Source of the DNA: Rhynchopus sp. YZ270_cl-10 | Taxonomy: Eukaryota > Euglenozoa > Diplonemea > Diplonemida > Diplonemidae | Length of the DNA: 64,000 nucleotides | Direction: 5' to 3' | Assembly: GCA_964035575.1 (NCBI GenBank) | Contig: OZ037913.1 | Span: 124,001-188,000, forward strand | In this document: piece by piece, positions 33,302 through 43,006 of the stretch | Layout: every line of letters begins with the position of its first letter | Position numbering within the stretch: position 1 is the first letter of the stretch | Made by a program: the position numbers and the translations under genes | Notes under the pieces: generated by a model | Databases searched by the model: none | What the model was told of the DNA's origin: nothing | Seen by the model: the letters and a program-made list of their open reading frames with translations, nothing else

Positions 33302-33374
33302 TGTACCTGGGTACCTGGGTACCTGGGTACCTGGGTACCTGGGTACCTGGGTACCTGGGTACCTGGGTACCTGG
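33302..33374 (+). repeat. GGTACCTG 8-bp tandem repeat
   Basis: About nine uninterrupted copies; each unit contains the palindrome GGTACC. Confidence 0.95.
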
Positions 33375-33704
33375 GAAAACACGTACGTTTTTGTTCGCGA
33401 AAACACGTACACTTTTTCGCGATAACACGTATACTTTTTGTGTACGTGTTATCGCAAATCGAAAAAAAAAAGTATACGTGTTATCGCAATTTACCCTAAT
33501 TTTTTTAATTTAAGAAAGGGTATCTTATATTCAACTTTATTCAACTTAAACTACAAAACATAACCGAATACCCGTGTTTCTACCAGTTTAAACGCCGGCA
33601 TTTGCATTTCCGGAATCTGTCCGTCCAGTGGTGGGGTCAATTTGCAGAAATGGACAAGTTCTCGTTTTTGGTCAATTTCCGCAATACACACATGTATACT
33701 GTTG

Positions 33705-33974
33705 TATACTGTGTATACACAGTATACACAGTATACACAGTATACACAGTATACACAGTATACACAGTATACACAGTATACACAGTATACACAGTATACA
33801 CAGTATACACAGTATACACAGTATACACAGTATACACAGTATACAACAGTATACAACAGTATACAACAGTATACACAGTATACACAGTATACAACAGTAT
33901 ACAACAGTATACAACAGTATACAACAGTATACAACAGTATACAACAGTATACACAGTATACACAGTATACACAG
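33705..33974 (+). repeat. TATACACAG / TATACAACAG minisatellite
   Basis: About 29 units of 9 or 10 bp. Because CTGTGTATACACAG is self-complementary, both strands give repetitive frames (YTV, CIL and similar), which are artefacts. Confidence 0.95.
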
Positions 33975-33994
33975 GGGGAAAACTCACTTTGTGG

Positions 33995-34016
33995 GCGCCG
34001 CAGGCGCACGGTACGC
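33995..34016. repeat. 22-bp dispersed motif, copy 2
   Basis: Identical to 1081-1102; it ends the first of the two duplicated units in element D. Confidence 0.7.
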
Positions 34017-34625
34017 GTCTTTCGGGATTTTTTTCCAGCCCCGTTCTGTGCGTTCTTTTGACTCAGCGAGTCGATTGCGTTCAACGGTGGGGTCACACAT
34101 GGGTATGCAAGAGTGGAGGCGCGTCAACAGGGGGAGTGGAAAAACCTCAAGGTAAAAAAATGTTTTTATACACCACCCCTAAAAAAAGGGTATTATTTAG
34201 CAGTTTGTTAGCATTTTTTTTGATAAAACAACTTGTTGTCAATTCTAAAAAGATTGGAGGCAGCGCTGCAGGGCAAACAAAACGGATTGAAAAAAACAGA
34301 AGCTTGCTTGTTTTCTTTGAGTACTCAATTAACCACAACAACCGTACTTCAGTTTAACACATTTTTTCACCTTTTTGTTTTCCCGGCTTTGAGCGCACAA
34401 ACAAAAGACCCGATCTTTTTTATCAGTGAAATTTGCTGGTTTTAGCCACACCAAACTAGCGATTCACATAAATTCACAAAAGTTCACAAAAATTCGCAAC
34501 ACCTGCACGAAACCTTCACAAACATTCACATAAATTCACAAAAAACCACACACCCGTGTATCACGTGTCTTTTCGCCTCGTTGCTTTATATTTGTGGGGT
34601 TTTTGGCCGGGAAATATGCATCGTC

Positions 34626-34705
34626 CAAAAAACACCGGCATTTGCATTTTTGGAATCCGTCCGTCCAGTAGTGGGGTCACTTTGCCAAAATGGACAAGTT
34701 CTTGG
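34626..34705 (+). repeat. Duplicated 75-bp block, second copy
   Basis: CCGGCATTTGCATTT..GGAATC and TCCGTCCAGT.GTGGGGTCA, shared with 33593-33665 about 1.03 kb upstream. In both cases the GCGCCG motif follows 0.34-0.4 kb later. Confidence 0.75.
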
Positions 34706-34964
34706 TACATACGCAGATACTTACACTGAGTGACTTCACCATCGTGTTCACTTAGCAAGCCAACATGGGAAAAGTGCGATGATGGGTCGGGGGTGGAAGC
34801 TTAACAAGGTAATGGGTCTTGTGAGAGTGATTACAGCTGCATTTGCAACATGTAATAGAAAGTGAATGTACTCGTCGCTTGCACCGAAGCCTCCTTAAAA
34901 AAAAAGGAGGCAATACACAGAAGTATCAATGGGAATATATCAACATCAAATAGCCAGCAACACA

Positions 34965-34986
34965 GCGCCGCAGGCGCACGGTACGC
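34965..34986. repeat. 22-bp dispersed motif, copy 3
   Basis: Identical to 1081-1102 and 33995-34016. Confidence 0.7.
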
Positions 34987-35647
34987 TACTTTTTTAGTTG
35001 TAGAGGGCAGCTGATGATGGTGCAGATGTTCTGCATCGTAGTCACTCAGTCCCCTTGTTTCGCTTTTTTGGGTATAAGCGAACGATGATGCAGGTCCTCT
35101 TTCCATTTGCCGAAAACCTGCAGAAAGACGTCAGCATGCTGTCTCTGCAGAAAGACGAGATATGCCCTCCGAGACGAACAATTATTATTATTATTTTTTT
35201 TTAGATTTCCAAAATCTGTTCGCACGCATGACACTAAACAATAATTTTAATTGTGCTACCCTAAGAAAATAAGCTTTGGGCGTATGTGAGTTGCCCTTGG
35301 GACGCCCTAATATGTACAGAGTCTTTAGATAAAGCTCAAAGTTTAATATAAGATACCCCTATCTTATATCACACATTCTCCGAAATTGCGTATCATTTTT
35401 CAGATTTTTCACTCACTCGACCCAGATGCATATTTTTTATCGTCCGACCCCGGAATTGAACATTTCGAAACCGCGCTTTCAAAAGAAATAAAAATCTCAA
35501 AAAAATAAAAAAAATCTTTTCTTTGAAATCACCGCGAGAGTTAAATATAAGATACCCCTTTCTTATATTAGAGGTAAAAAGAAATGAAAAACGCCATTTT
35601 CCAACCCTTTCTTATATTCGACCCCTTTCTTATATTCGACCCCTTTC

Positions 35648-36169
35648 TTATATTCGGCCCCCCCCAGTAACAGCATCCTTCCAAGTGATGTAGTGGCTAA
35701 GTAGATTGCTCCCCACAGTGTCATCGTATTGATTGGTGAAGTGAATGAGCGACTCTGCATTCATCTGCTGTCCTGCGAAGTTGGGAGTGTCCTCGATGTT
35801 GACCCCACCGATATTGAGTGACTTCCTTCTGAAGAAGTTGAGAACATTTGACGCAAACACAGCTTTGTTATCATCATTGTCAGCAAAGGTCCATGCTTCT
35901 GTAGCATCCAGGGTCTTGTGTGCTGCAAGGTCCTCATAGCCGTTACCACCTGCGTTTACCTTTACCATCTTGAAGGACATCTCCAAGAACCCTTCAGAGG
36001 GGATGATGTGGCTGCTCTGGTCAAGAAGGGTGAAGGTGAAGTCCCGCTCGACTCTTCCAAACTGGTTCTGCAGGTTGCTTGACTTCCCAGTGTCTTGGAT
36101 GGTGATGTAGTCGTACCCACTGACATCGGAGTGTCTCTTGGTTTTCTCACTCAAATTGTAGAAGCTCAT
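35648..36169 (-). CDS. MCP: Major capsid protein, N-terminal part (Polinton)
   Basis: Starts MSFYNLSEKTKRHSDVSGYD at 36169. It is rich in aromatic/Asn/Asp beta-strand segments (DFTFTLLDQSSHIIPSEGFL, LESL-type strands), as at the start of Polinton capsid proteins. The ATG overlaps the stop of the upstream minus-strand frame (ATGA), as in compact viral operons. Element D separates it from 31408-32301. Confidence 0.75.
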   Translation of the reverse strand: MSFYNLSEKTKRHSDVSGYDYITIQDTGKSSNLQNQFGRVERDFTFTLLDQSSHIIPSEGFLEMSFKMVKVNAGGNGYEDLAAHKTLDATEAWTFADNDDNKAVFASNVLNFFRRKSLNIGGVNIEDTPNFAGQQMNAESLIHFTNQYDDTVGSNLLSHYITWKDAVTGGGRI

Positions 36170-36320
36170 TTTGATAAGCGGATTCTATCTTGAGCCCACA
36201 AAAATTGTCTCAGCTGTGATTCATCGTTGAGTATGTCAGGTTTGAGTGTGGGGAATGCTCGTTGTGCTATGCCCTTCATGCGTTCAAAGGATGGGTCTGT
36301 CGGTGGGAGGAGCCAGGGTT
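36170..36320 (-). CDS. Tail of the frame upstream of the capsid gene (Polinton)
   Basis: The minus strand has a short coding tail (FERMKGIAQRAFPTLKPDIL, ending QDRIRLSK) whose stop overlaps the capsid ATG. It lies on the near side of the hAT insertion and belongs to the Polinton, probably to the gene interrupted there. Confidence 0.5.
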
Positions 36321-36431
36321 GATAAAATACATGTATTTTTTCAAAAAATACAAAAAATACAAATTATACAAAAAATACACCAAAAAATACAAAAAATACA
36401 CCAAAAAATACAATAAGGAGGTGCAGTACAG

Positions 36432-38578
36432 TTAGTCCCACGGGTTTTCGTCATCATCATTAGGTTCAAGCTGCATTGGCTCATCTTTGTCCACGTCCAC
36501 CACCTCCTTCTCCTTCTCCACCTTCTCCATGTCCCACCACTTGTCTTCTTCCTCCACCCTCTTGACCGGCTTCAGTGCCCTGTGCACAACAGCAAGCATA
36601 AACGCTTTTTTTGCTAACAACCGGTAGCGCCTCCCCCCCTGCATCCACCCCGTCGTCGAAAAGAAACGCTCTGCTCCTGCTGTCGAGGCGGGGATCGAGC
36701 ACAACGTTCTGGCCAAGGACGCGACCCTGCAGGACGTGGTCTTGTCGATCACGTCCCACCACTCCCCGGCGGTGCGGTTTTTGCACCTCCACTGGTGCTC
36801 GTCCAAATCCTCTGCGAAGAGCCCTGTCCCCGTCAGAAACTCCGTCACCTGGCTGGAGGCCCCCACATCAAGAACCTTCTTCACGAAGGCCTTCCCTTTC
36901 TTGATGATGTCCGCCGTGGGTGTGTAGGCGGACAGGAAGCTCGTCGTCGGATTGTCTTCACCGTCCAGCTCCATCGGTGCTTCAGGCATCCTCATGGCTT
37001 TGTTGAGACGGGGACACAATACGGTAGCAGCGCACACCCAGCCGTCTTCATGCTCGACGTACCGTTCGAGCCTCTGCTCGATCTTCTTCTGGACATCACT
37101 CATTTTCTTCTTCAGTGATGCCGTTGGCTGTTGTTGGTTTTTGAGATAGATATCGGGAGAGAACAAATTAATTACAACGAATTTCGACGTACCTGTTCGT
37201 TCTTGCTCTTCTTGGCTCCCTCTAGCACATGGGCAAAAGCGGGCAACACGTATGATGCCTTAGATTTGTTCCCATGTAGCACAGAAAGAGCTTCGCTTAT
37301 CGCCTTGAAAAATGGAGCTAGTGCCATAAATTCGTCCCATTTTTCATCCAAGAGATCGGCCAGCTCAGGACAGAGGTTCCTCGCCTGTTTGTGTAGTAAA
37401 ATCACCAATAGAAAAATGACAAGTTAGAGCCAGACATATTGAAAAAATCGTACCTTTGAATCCTCCTTCAGAAGAAGCAGTGTCTCCTTGTGCAGCTGGA
37501 TGTCTCCCCACACATCGGAGAAGGTGGTCCATCGAGTCACAGCGGGCAGCACCAACCGCCGTGGCTTCTTCAACTGCTGTGCGATTTCATCAAATCGCAC
37601 CTGGAGGTATTCCACGTTTCTTATCCTAGAGACAAGCGTGGTCACTCTCTGCCCCATCTCTGCGAACTCGTTCTTCGCCTCTCTTCCCTTCACCGTCTTT
37701 GTGCCCACGCAGTCATTCACCGCTCGTGCCAGGGTGTGGCATGCGCAGACCAGAGTGTAGAGTGCTGGGTTTTGTTCTTTGAGCATTTTCATCGCCTTCA
37801 CTGCCGTAGCATCACCATCTGTGAGGAGGCAGACGAGTCTATCTTGCACAAAAGCCGGTGTTTGTTGCAAATGGTGAAACAGCTCTGACGCATTGTGGGA
37901 CTTCTCTTTCAAAACTCCACTATGCACAAGCATGGGCTCTTCTTCTCCTGACGATGCCATGGCCGCAAAGCATTTATCGCCGTGCTTTGCGGTCCAAGCA
38001 TCGACTTGGAGTGAAAGTTCCTTGGTCTTTTTGATGGCCTCTTCCAGAGGCGCCCTCACCCTCTCATACTCCTTCTCAAGCATTGTCGTCCCTACAGAGT
38101 GCCTTGAAGGCAGGTGAGTTGCCTTCAGGTTTGGACGTACTGCCTGAAGCATTTCCAAAAAAAGGGGGTCTTCTACCACCGAAAACGGAAGTCCCCCGGC
38201 GTACACCCACCTTCCGATTTTCTCTCTCAAATTGTCCTTTTCAATTTGGGAGAGACCCGGACACACAGCGAGTCTCGACTGCTTCTGGGGCGGCTCCTCG
38301 CGGGTACGCTTCATCGTCGGCGTCGTCGCAGAGGTGACAGGGGTGTCGGTCGGATTGAGCTGCAGTGGTGCTGGTGCTGCTGCTGGTTGTGATGTCACAC
38401 CTTTGGCTCTGTTGGCCACATCTGTTGTGCATTTGGTACACACGGCGAGATGGCCCCTACACCTTGTTCCCGTTGGGGAGCAGTACATGTCGCAATGAAT
38501 GCACTGCAACTGCGGCTTCCCGTCCCGGTTAACCTCCCTGAAGTGCACTCTGCTCCAACAAGGCTTGCGTCCCGGCAT
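36432..38578 (-). CDS. hAT-family transposase, three exons
   Basis: Exons 37454-38578, 37193-37384 and 36432-37127 are joined in phase 0 across two short GT-AG introns (69 and 65 nt; donors AAAG|GTACG and ACAG|GTACG, acceptors AACAG), giving 670 residues. The N-terminus has a BED-like finger (CIHCDMYC...HLAVCTKC). The RNase H-like core shows LSLQVDAWTAK and CLLTDGDATAVKAM as the first and second acidic sites, then CHTLARAVNDC and the W-region (VTRWTTFSDVW). The C-terminus has the hAT dimerisation block SIPASTAGAERFFSTTG, with the third acidic residue. The tail is acidic and K/E-rich. The frame is uninterrupted, so the element may have moved recently. It binds its own ends and cuts and pastes the transposon. 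Confidence 0.85.
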
Positions 38579-39830
38579 GTTTTTTGTTTTTTTGTTTTTA
38601 AAGCTTGTTGATAAAACTTAGCGAACACAAAAATCAGCGCGTGTGGAAGAAGAAAAAAAAGAGAAAATATTTTTTCTGATTGAAGGTAGTGTTTACATTT
38701 TGGGTACGGGATGGAGAATACAATCTGTTCGATAAAAGAAACGCGAGCTTATGGAGGCACGGCAAAAATGCGCATTTTTGATATTTTTGATATTTTTGGC
38801 AGAATTTTTTGGGCGTTTTTTGCGTTTTTTTAGGGAAAAATAGTGAGGGGAGTTGGGTCCAGTCATAGGAAGTATAGAGAATTTTTGAAAAATTCTTCCA
38901 TTGGAATAAGGGTTTGCGGGCCTTGCCCTCTGAGGTGTTAGAAGGTTTGCAGGTTTGCAGGTTTGCAGGTTTAAGGAGGCGAATCTGTGTGGATGAGGGT
39001 TGAGGGAGGCTTAGATGGGGTATGATACTGAGGTGCTTAAATGGTGGTTTTGTAGGTTACATAGTCACGAGACTGCCCTTGTATTAAAAGGGGGAAGAGG
39101 GGAGATGATAGGGGACAAGGCTACCAATCCGACTTAAACCGACTCAGTAGGGTCAGGTCGGACCGACCCAAACCTACCCAGCAAAAAGGTCAAAAAATAG
39201 ATGTCAATTTTGAGACACTTTTTTTCCACTTTTTTCCTTAGGGATTTTTCCAGGTACTTAGCGAAGCGTTAGGGCGACTTAAGTCCCTTGGCCCCAGCGC
39301 CCTATGGGGCGCCTCCTCGTCGGGCCGTTAGGGCCCTCCGGTGGCCAGGTTCTTTCTCTGGGCTTAGAGGCTCGAAGTTCCCCGTCAGATTGGAGCTGGT
39401 GTGCTTTATGAGGCTCGCTCGTCTAGATTGAGGCTCGCTCGTCCGGATTGGGCTAGCTCGTCCGCCTTCGGCTAGACCCTCCGCCTTTGGGTGGGCTCGT
39501 GGATCTCCGTTATGTACGTACGGGTTCGATACTCTGGTTGGAGTGTGACAGCACGCCATTTCTTGAGCACGTTGGTAACACACGAAGTGCAATGGCGATA
39601 ATGGAAAGATAGATGCCGGCATTGGTGAATTGCTGGAGTTCTGCACAGGAAGCTAGCATGACGTAGAATCACTGTGTGAACAAAATGACCGTATTTTGGT
39701 TGAAAATTTGACTTGAAAATTTTTTTCATAATTTGCCCAATCGAAGGTTTTCCTTGGATTTTTTGGGCCATTTTATGACGTACCACGCCCGATTTTGGGC
39801 GAAAAAAAATATTTTTTTTTGGTCAAAAAT
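38579..39830. other. Noncoding 5' part of the hAT element
   Basis: AT-rich promoter side of the transposase gene, a (GCAGGTTT)n stretch at 38945-38975, and a more GC-rich block (39250-39560) with repeated GGCTCGCTCGTC units and a GGTTCGATAC box-B-like stretch at 39528. No gene is seen. Confidence 0.45.
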
Positions 39831-40350
39831 CGCCTTGTATTACCACTGTATTGGTGTAGGCTTGTACACAGAAGTGTGTTTTGTGTAACCACAGATGGTC
39901 AAAACACCCGATTTTTGCATTTTTTTTGCATTTTTTGGTGCCCAAAGACCCACCTCAGTGGTCGAAATTTTCCCGAAAAAAAAATTTTTTTTTTTGAGAT
40001 TTTTCGATTTTTTGACAAGGCGCTGGCCCATACAAAGTGCACTGGCGGTACAGAAAATGGCTGGGGAATAAACTCTAGATGCTCAAAACAGCCCAATTCA
40101 TGCTTTTTTTGACTTTTTGGTCTCAGAAGGGTACCTAGGGTGTAGTGAGCAGGCCTCAAAAACACTTGTGAAAAAAAAAAAATTTTTTTTTTTTTTGAGA
40201 TTTTTTTTGACAAGGCGCTGGCCCATACAAACTGTACAGGGTGGGTATTTTATACACAAAATAGCCGTGGAATAAATTCTAGATGCTCAAAACATCAAAA
40301 TTCTGGCTTTATTTGCATTTTTGGTGCAGACATGTGCAAAAAAAAAAAAA
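39830..40350 (+). repeat. About 200-bp direct repeats
   Basis: GACAAGGCGCTGGCCCATAC occurs at 40014 and 40209. CTAGATGCTCAAAAC follows at 40074 and 40279, and a more diverged third unit starts near 39840. Poly-A/poly-T junctions separate the units. Confidence 0.7.
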
Positions 40351-40410
40351 TTTTTTTTTTCTGTGGGAAAAATTTTGTGATGTCGAAAAAAAAAATTTTT
40401 TTTCTTGAAA

Positions 40411-40544
40411 GAGGCACGGCACTTTTGTGGAATTTTGTGGAATTTTGTGGAATTTTTTCTTAGGGGAAAAAGTAGAAGTCGAGTTTTTGAAATTCCACAA
40501 AATTCCACAAAATTCCACAAAATTCCACAAAAGTGCCGTGCCTC
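40411..40544. mobile_element. 134-bp fold-back MITE
   Basis: Arms GAGGCACGGCACTTTTGTGG plus (AATTTTGTGG)n are matched inverted by (CCACAAAATT)n AAAAGTGCCGTGCCTC round a loop of about 35 bp. The arms are nearly perfect, which suggests recent origin. Confidence 0.85.
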
Positions 40545-40684
40545 CTATTGTTTTATTTTATTCGGTTTGTTTGACAATCTGTATTTTTTTAGTGAGGGAG
40601 CCAGATAATCCCCTGCTGCTGTCGCCTAAAATCCTCTGTTCTTACCATTCCCCTTAGCCTTGTATTTTTTGTATTTTTTGAATC

Positions 40685-42073
40685 TCAAAAAATACAAAAA
40701 ATACAAATTATACAAATCAAAAAATACCAAAAAATACACTTGCCTTCCAACCCTGGGAGGAGCTTAAGTCTTTTGTTTGTTGTTGGCTGCTCCTGAGTCT
40801 TCTGTTCATCTGGCTCGTCATCTGGCTCGTCATCTGGCTCGTCATCTGGCTCGTCATCTGGCTCGTCAGCCCTCTCCCTCTTTTTACGTCGTTCTGCTCT
40901 TGCCTCTGCTCTGGGGTTACTGTTCAGATCTTCATCTTTCCAATTAGGACCACCAATCTTATTCATGAAGCTGTCCATTTGTGACTCATGTTCTGCTTCT
41001 TCCACAGCTGTGTTTTGTGTATTGTCTTCCTCTTGTTCTGGAGTAGATCTTGGAGCATCACCAAAGTCTTCAGGGTCGTTGACTCCTCCTGGGTCTTCTG
41101 CAACAGGGTCCTCCTCCTCTTTCACTTTCAACAACCTCTCAATCCTCACCTTCCTCCCATTACTCAGTCTTGCATTTACTTGAGCCACACTCACCACACT
41201 AAAGATCTCCCTAGAAAACTTTTGCTTTGTCCCCTTTGCATGTATATTCTTACTCAACAACACCCTCACTCTATCACCAGGTTTTACACTAGACTGCGAC
41301 ACACTTGCTTTATCCAGGTTCATGATGAGTATGCTGACATCGTCGTTGGTGACAAGGTTCGGAGGCTTCTTGATGGTGCTGTGGTATCTGTTGTTGTAGG
41401 CGTACGTTAGCTCCTGAAGGCTGTCTACCCAGTTTGCTGTCTTGTTGATCTCGAAGTGCTTTTGCAGGATCTCTCGTAGGGTTCTTGAGATGCGGTCGAC
41501 AATCCCAAGGGCGTTATGGTCTCCAACCTCGTTCATCTGGTGTTCTATGCTGTGGGCGCTGAAGACTTCCTTCACCATCAGGTTGTTGAATTCTAAGCCG
41601 TTGTCACTCATGATCGTTTGAGGAAGGTCCTTCTTATCTGTCTGTATCTGATGTAGTATTGTTGTCAAGGCTTCTTTGACACTACCCATAGTCTTGTTCT
41701 TCAGGGGTCTGGTGTACAACTTTCTACTAAAGACATCAATCAAGTTCAGTATCCACGAGTAGCCTTTGTTCCTTGTCTTGAGCTTCTGGAAGTCGAGGAG
41801 GTCCATCTGCATGACGTCGTTGATCTCGAAGGCTGTGATGTGACCCGACAGCTTGCTTGGTTTCTTTCTGAACAGTTGATATGCCCTCTGCTTGTGTATG
41901 TAGTCCTCTATCTCGTCAAGGGTATACTTTTCTCCTTCTTCATCACCCGCTGCGCCGGCAAACTGAAAGTCAAACAACCTCGCTGGATCGGTGATGTACC
42001 CTGAGTCTCTCCATAATTTGTTCAAGTTCCCCCTCACTTCGTTTGAGCTTACGTTCATTTCATTCGAGCTCAT
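40685..42073 (-). CDS. INT: Polinton integrase (rve-type)
   Basis: A retroviral-type integrase core: MQMDLLDFQKLK with the first D, TIMSDNGLEF with the second, and a glutamate-bearing helix region (DHNALGIVDRISRTLREIL) in the third position region. It is followed by an SH3/chromo-like tail (KPGDRVRVLLSKN...FSREIFSVV) and a (DEPD)n acidic repeat (about 40800-40870). In this family it inserts the element into host DNA. The 3' side meets the hAT insertion. Its start is about 20 bp from that of the divergent pX-like gene. Confidence 0.9.
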   Translation of the reverse strand: MSSNEMNVSSNEVRGNLNKLWRDSGYITDPARLFDFQFAGAAGDEEGEKYTLDEIEDYIHKQRAYQLFRKKPSKLSGHITAFEINDVMQMDLLDFQKLKTRNKGYSWILNLIDVFSRKLYTRPLKNKTMGSVKEALTTILHQIQTDKKDLPQTIMSDNGLEFNNLMVKEVFSAHSIEHQMNEVGDHNALGIVDRISRTLREILQKHFEINKTANWVDSLQELTYAYNNRYHSTIKKPPNLVTNDDVSILIMNLDKASVSQSSVKPGDRVRVLLSKNIHAKGTKQKFSREIFSVVSVAQVNARLSNGRKVRIERLLKVKEEEDPVAEDPGGVNDPEDFGDAPRSTPEQEEDNTQNTAVEEAEHESQMDSFMNKIGGPNWKDEDLNSNPRAEARAERRKKRERADEPDDEPDDEPDDEPDDEPDEQKTQEQPTTNKRLKLLPGLEGKCIFWYFLICIICIFCIF

Positions 42074-42095
42074 TTGTTTCTTATACACAAAAGAA
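42074..42095. promoter_or_regulatory. Compact divergent promoter (integrase / pX-like)
   Basis: Only about 20 bp separate the two start codons: TTGTTTCTTATACACAAAAG. The TTTCTTAT core recurs in the 14-bp gap at 45407-45420. Confidence 0.5.
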
Positions 42096-42506
42096 ATGGT
42101 CACTACAAGTAAATATCAGAAGACACCAGTGTACGTATCACCTGTCGACATGCAGAGGATTGCAGATGCCTTAGGCGGGAAGAGCAAGACAGTGTCAGTC
42201 ACGTTGCATGCAAGTGGTATCAAACGGTATCCATTGCCACTAACCCCAAAGCAGAAGGAGAAGGTCAAGGAGAAGGGGTCAACGCGTGTCACTTTAAGTC
42301 AACCACAGCTGAAGTTCATTGGAGGCGACAGGAAAGAGGGAGGATTCTTGCAGTTCTTGGTACCGTTGTTGGCAGCAGGAGCAAGTGCACTCGCCGGTTC
42401 GCTTGGGACACAGCTTGGTAGCACAGCAGGGAAGTACATTGATAGGAAGGTGAATGGGCGTGGTCTGATAGCACCTGGAAGAAGGTTAAAAAAACAGGGG
42501 GTGTAG
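42096..42506 (+). CDS. Polinton pX-like small capsid-associated protein
   Basis: 136 residues from MVTTSKYQKTPVYVSPVDMQ. The N-terminal half is basic. Residues about 88-115 are hydrophobic/Ala-Gly-rich (FLQFLVPLLAAGASALAGSL), followed by a basic tail (GRGLIAPGRRLKKQ). This layout is typical of the pX/minor core or membrane-active proteins found beside the protease in Polintons and virophages. The exact role is unknown. Confidence 0.6.
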   Translation: MVTTSKYQKTPVYVSPVDMQRIADALGGKSKTVSVTLHASGIKRYPLPLTPKQKEKVKEKGSTRVTLSQPQLKFIGGDRKEGGFLQFLVPLLAAGASALAGSLGTQLGSTAGKYIDRKVNGRGLIAPGRRLKKQGV

Positions 42507-43006
42507 TGTCCCTTGAGCCTCTTCGTGATGATGAGATCCTAGACTGGTGTAGAGATCAGGGGGTAAATGTGCAAGGTATGGTGATGAGGGACGAGATTAC
42601 TGACAACATGGATGGGTTGTACTTGATAAACTTAGATGAGAGAGAGGGTAAAGGAACACATTGGGTAGGTTTCTTTCATGACAAGGGGTCTAAAGGACCC
42701 CAGACTCAGGAGCAGAGCTCCCTCGATGTGTCAACAGACACGGAGACTTTCTACTTTGACCCTCTTGGTTTACCCCCTCCCCAAGAGTTGACTGCACACT
42801 ACAAACCCCTCACATACAACAGCAATCAAATACAGGATGTCTCTTCTACACTATGTGGCTACTTTGTGTGTTTGTTCTTCCAGTACATGCATAAGTATGA
42901 GGACAAATATGAAGGCTTCTACGCTATGACACACGGGATCTTTGGCAGCGACACAAAAGAGAATGAACGTGTACTTCTTGAGGATGTGTACGATGTATCA
43001 AAATGA
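42506..43006 (+). CDS. PRO: Adenovirus-type cysteine protease (Polinton)
   Basis: Contains THWVGFF (catalytic His context), FYFDPLGLPPP (Asp context) and an SSTLCGYFVCLFF helix with the nucleophilic Cys, in the order expected of the adenain/Ulp1-like maturation protease. In the family it trims capsid precursors. A SKGPQTQEQSSLDVSTDT loop between the His and Asp motifs looks like an insertion and shares its DNA with 31160 (see findings). It follows the pX-like gene with a minimal overlap and overlaps the next gene by ATGA. Confidence 0.85.
   Translation: MSLEPLRDDEILDWCRDQGVNVQGMVMRDEITDNMDGLYLINLDEREGKGTHWVGFFHDKGSKGPQTQEQSSLDVSTDTETFYFDPLGLPPPQELTAHYKPLTYNSNQIQDVSSTLCGYFVCLFFQYMHKYEDKYEGFYAMTHGIFGSDTKENERVLLEDVYDVSK

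Larger units (their letters stand above)
32407..33496. mobile_element. Nested element C with about 95-bp inverted ends
   Basis: GGGTAAATTGCGATAACACG at 32407 is matched inverted at 33496, and homology continues for about 95 bp. Each end is itself built of alternating-orientation TACGTGTTATCGC units. The middle holds a CTTCTAAGGTGC/CCTAGACCCTCGAA tract shared with 4.19 kb, a block inverted relative to 59.24 kb, and a 112-bp tandem duplication (32738 and 32850). No coding sequence is recognised. Confidence 0.75.
32315..35667. mobile_element. 3.35-kb TA-flanked element D inside the capsid gene
   Basis: Both ends are CTGGGGGGGGCCGAATATAA followed by GAAAGGG, inverted, and both are flanked by TA (32313-32314 and 35668-35669). 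This is the signature of a TA-targeting DNA transposon such as Tc1/mariner-type. No transposase was seen, so it appears non-autonomous. The interior is a composite: nested element C, a GGTACCTG tract, a roughly 1-kb duplicated unit (about 33590 and 34625, each ending in the 22-bp GCGCCG motif), a TATACACAG minisatellite, and tandem CCCTTTCTTATATTCGAC units at the right end. Confidence 0.85.
36330..40740 (-). mobile_element. hAT transposon inserted in the Polinton
   Basis: It contains a full hAT transposase gene and about 2.1 kb of AT-rich DNA. Both junctions are built of AAAAAATAC/GTATTTTTT units in both orientations (36331-36410 and 40660-40735), so exact termini and the 8-bp target duplication could not be fixed. 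The right part holds a tandem repeat and a fold-back MITE. Insertion is at the 3' end of the Polinton integrase gene, so the hAT arrived later. Confidence 0.75.

Noticed and set aside
33551-34096. YTVYTV / CILCIL repeat proteins
   Set aside because: They arise from the self-complementary TATACACAG minisatellite and occur in all frames.
39528-39545. tRNA gene or SINE at GGTTCGATAC
   Set aside because: No A box, acceptor stem or anticodon arm could be drawn; only the B-box-like stretch is present.
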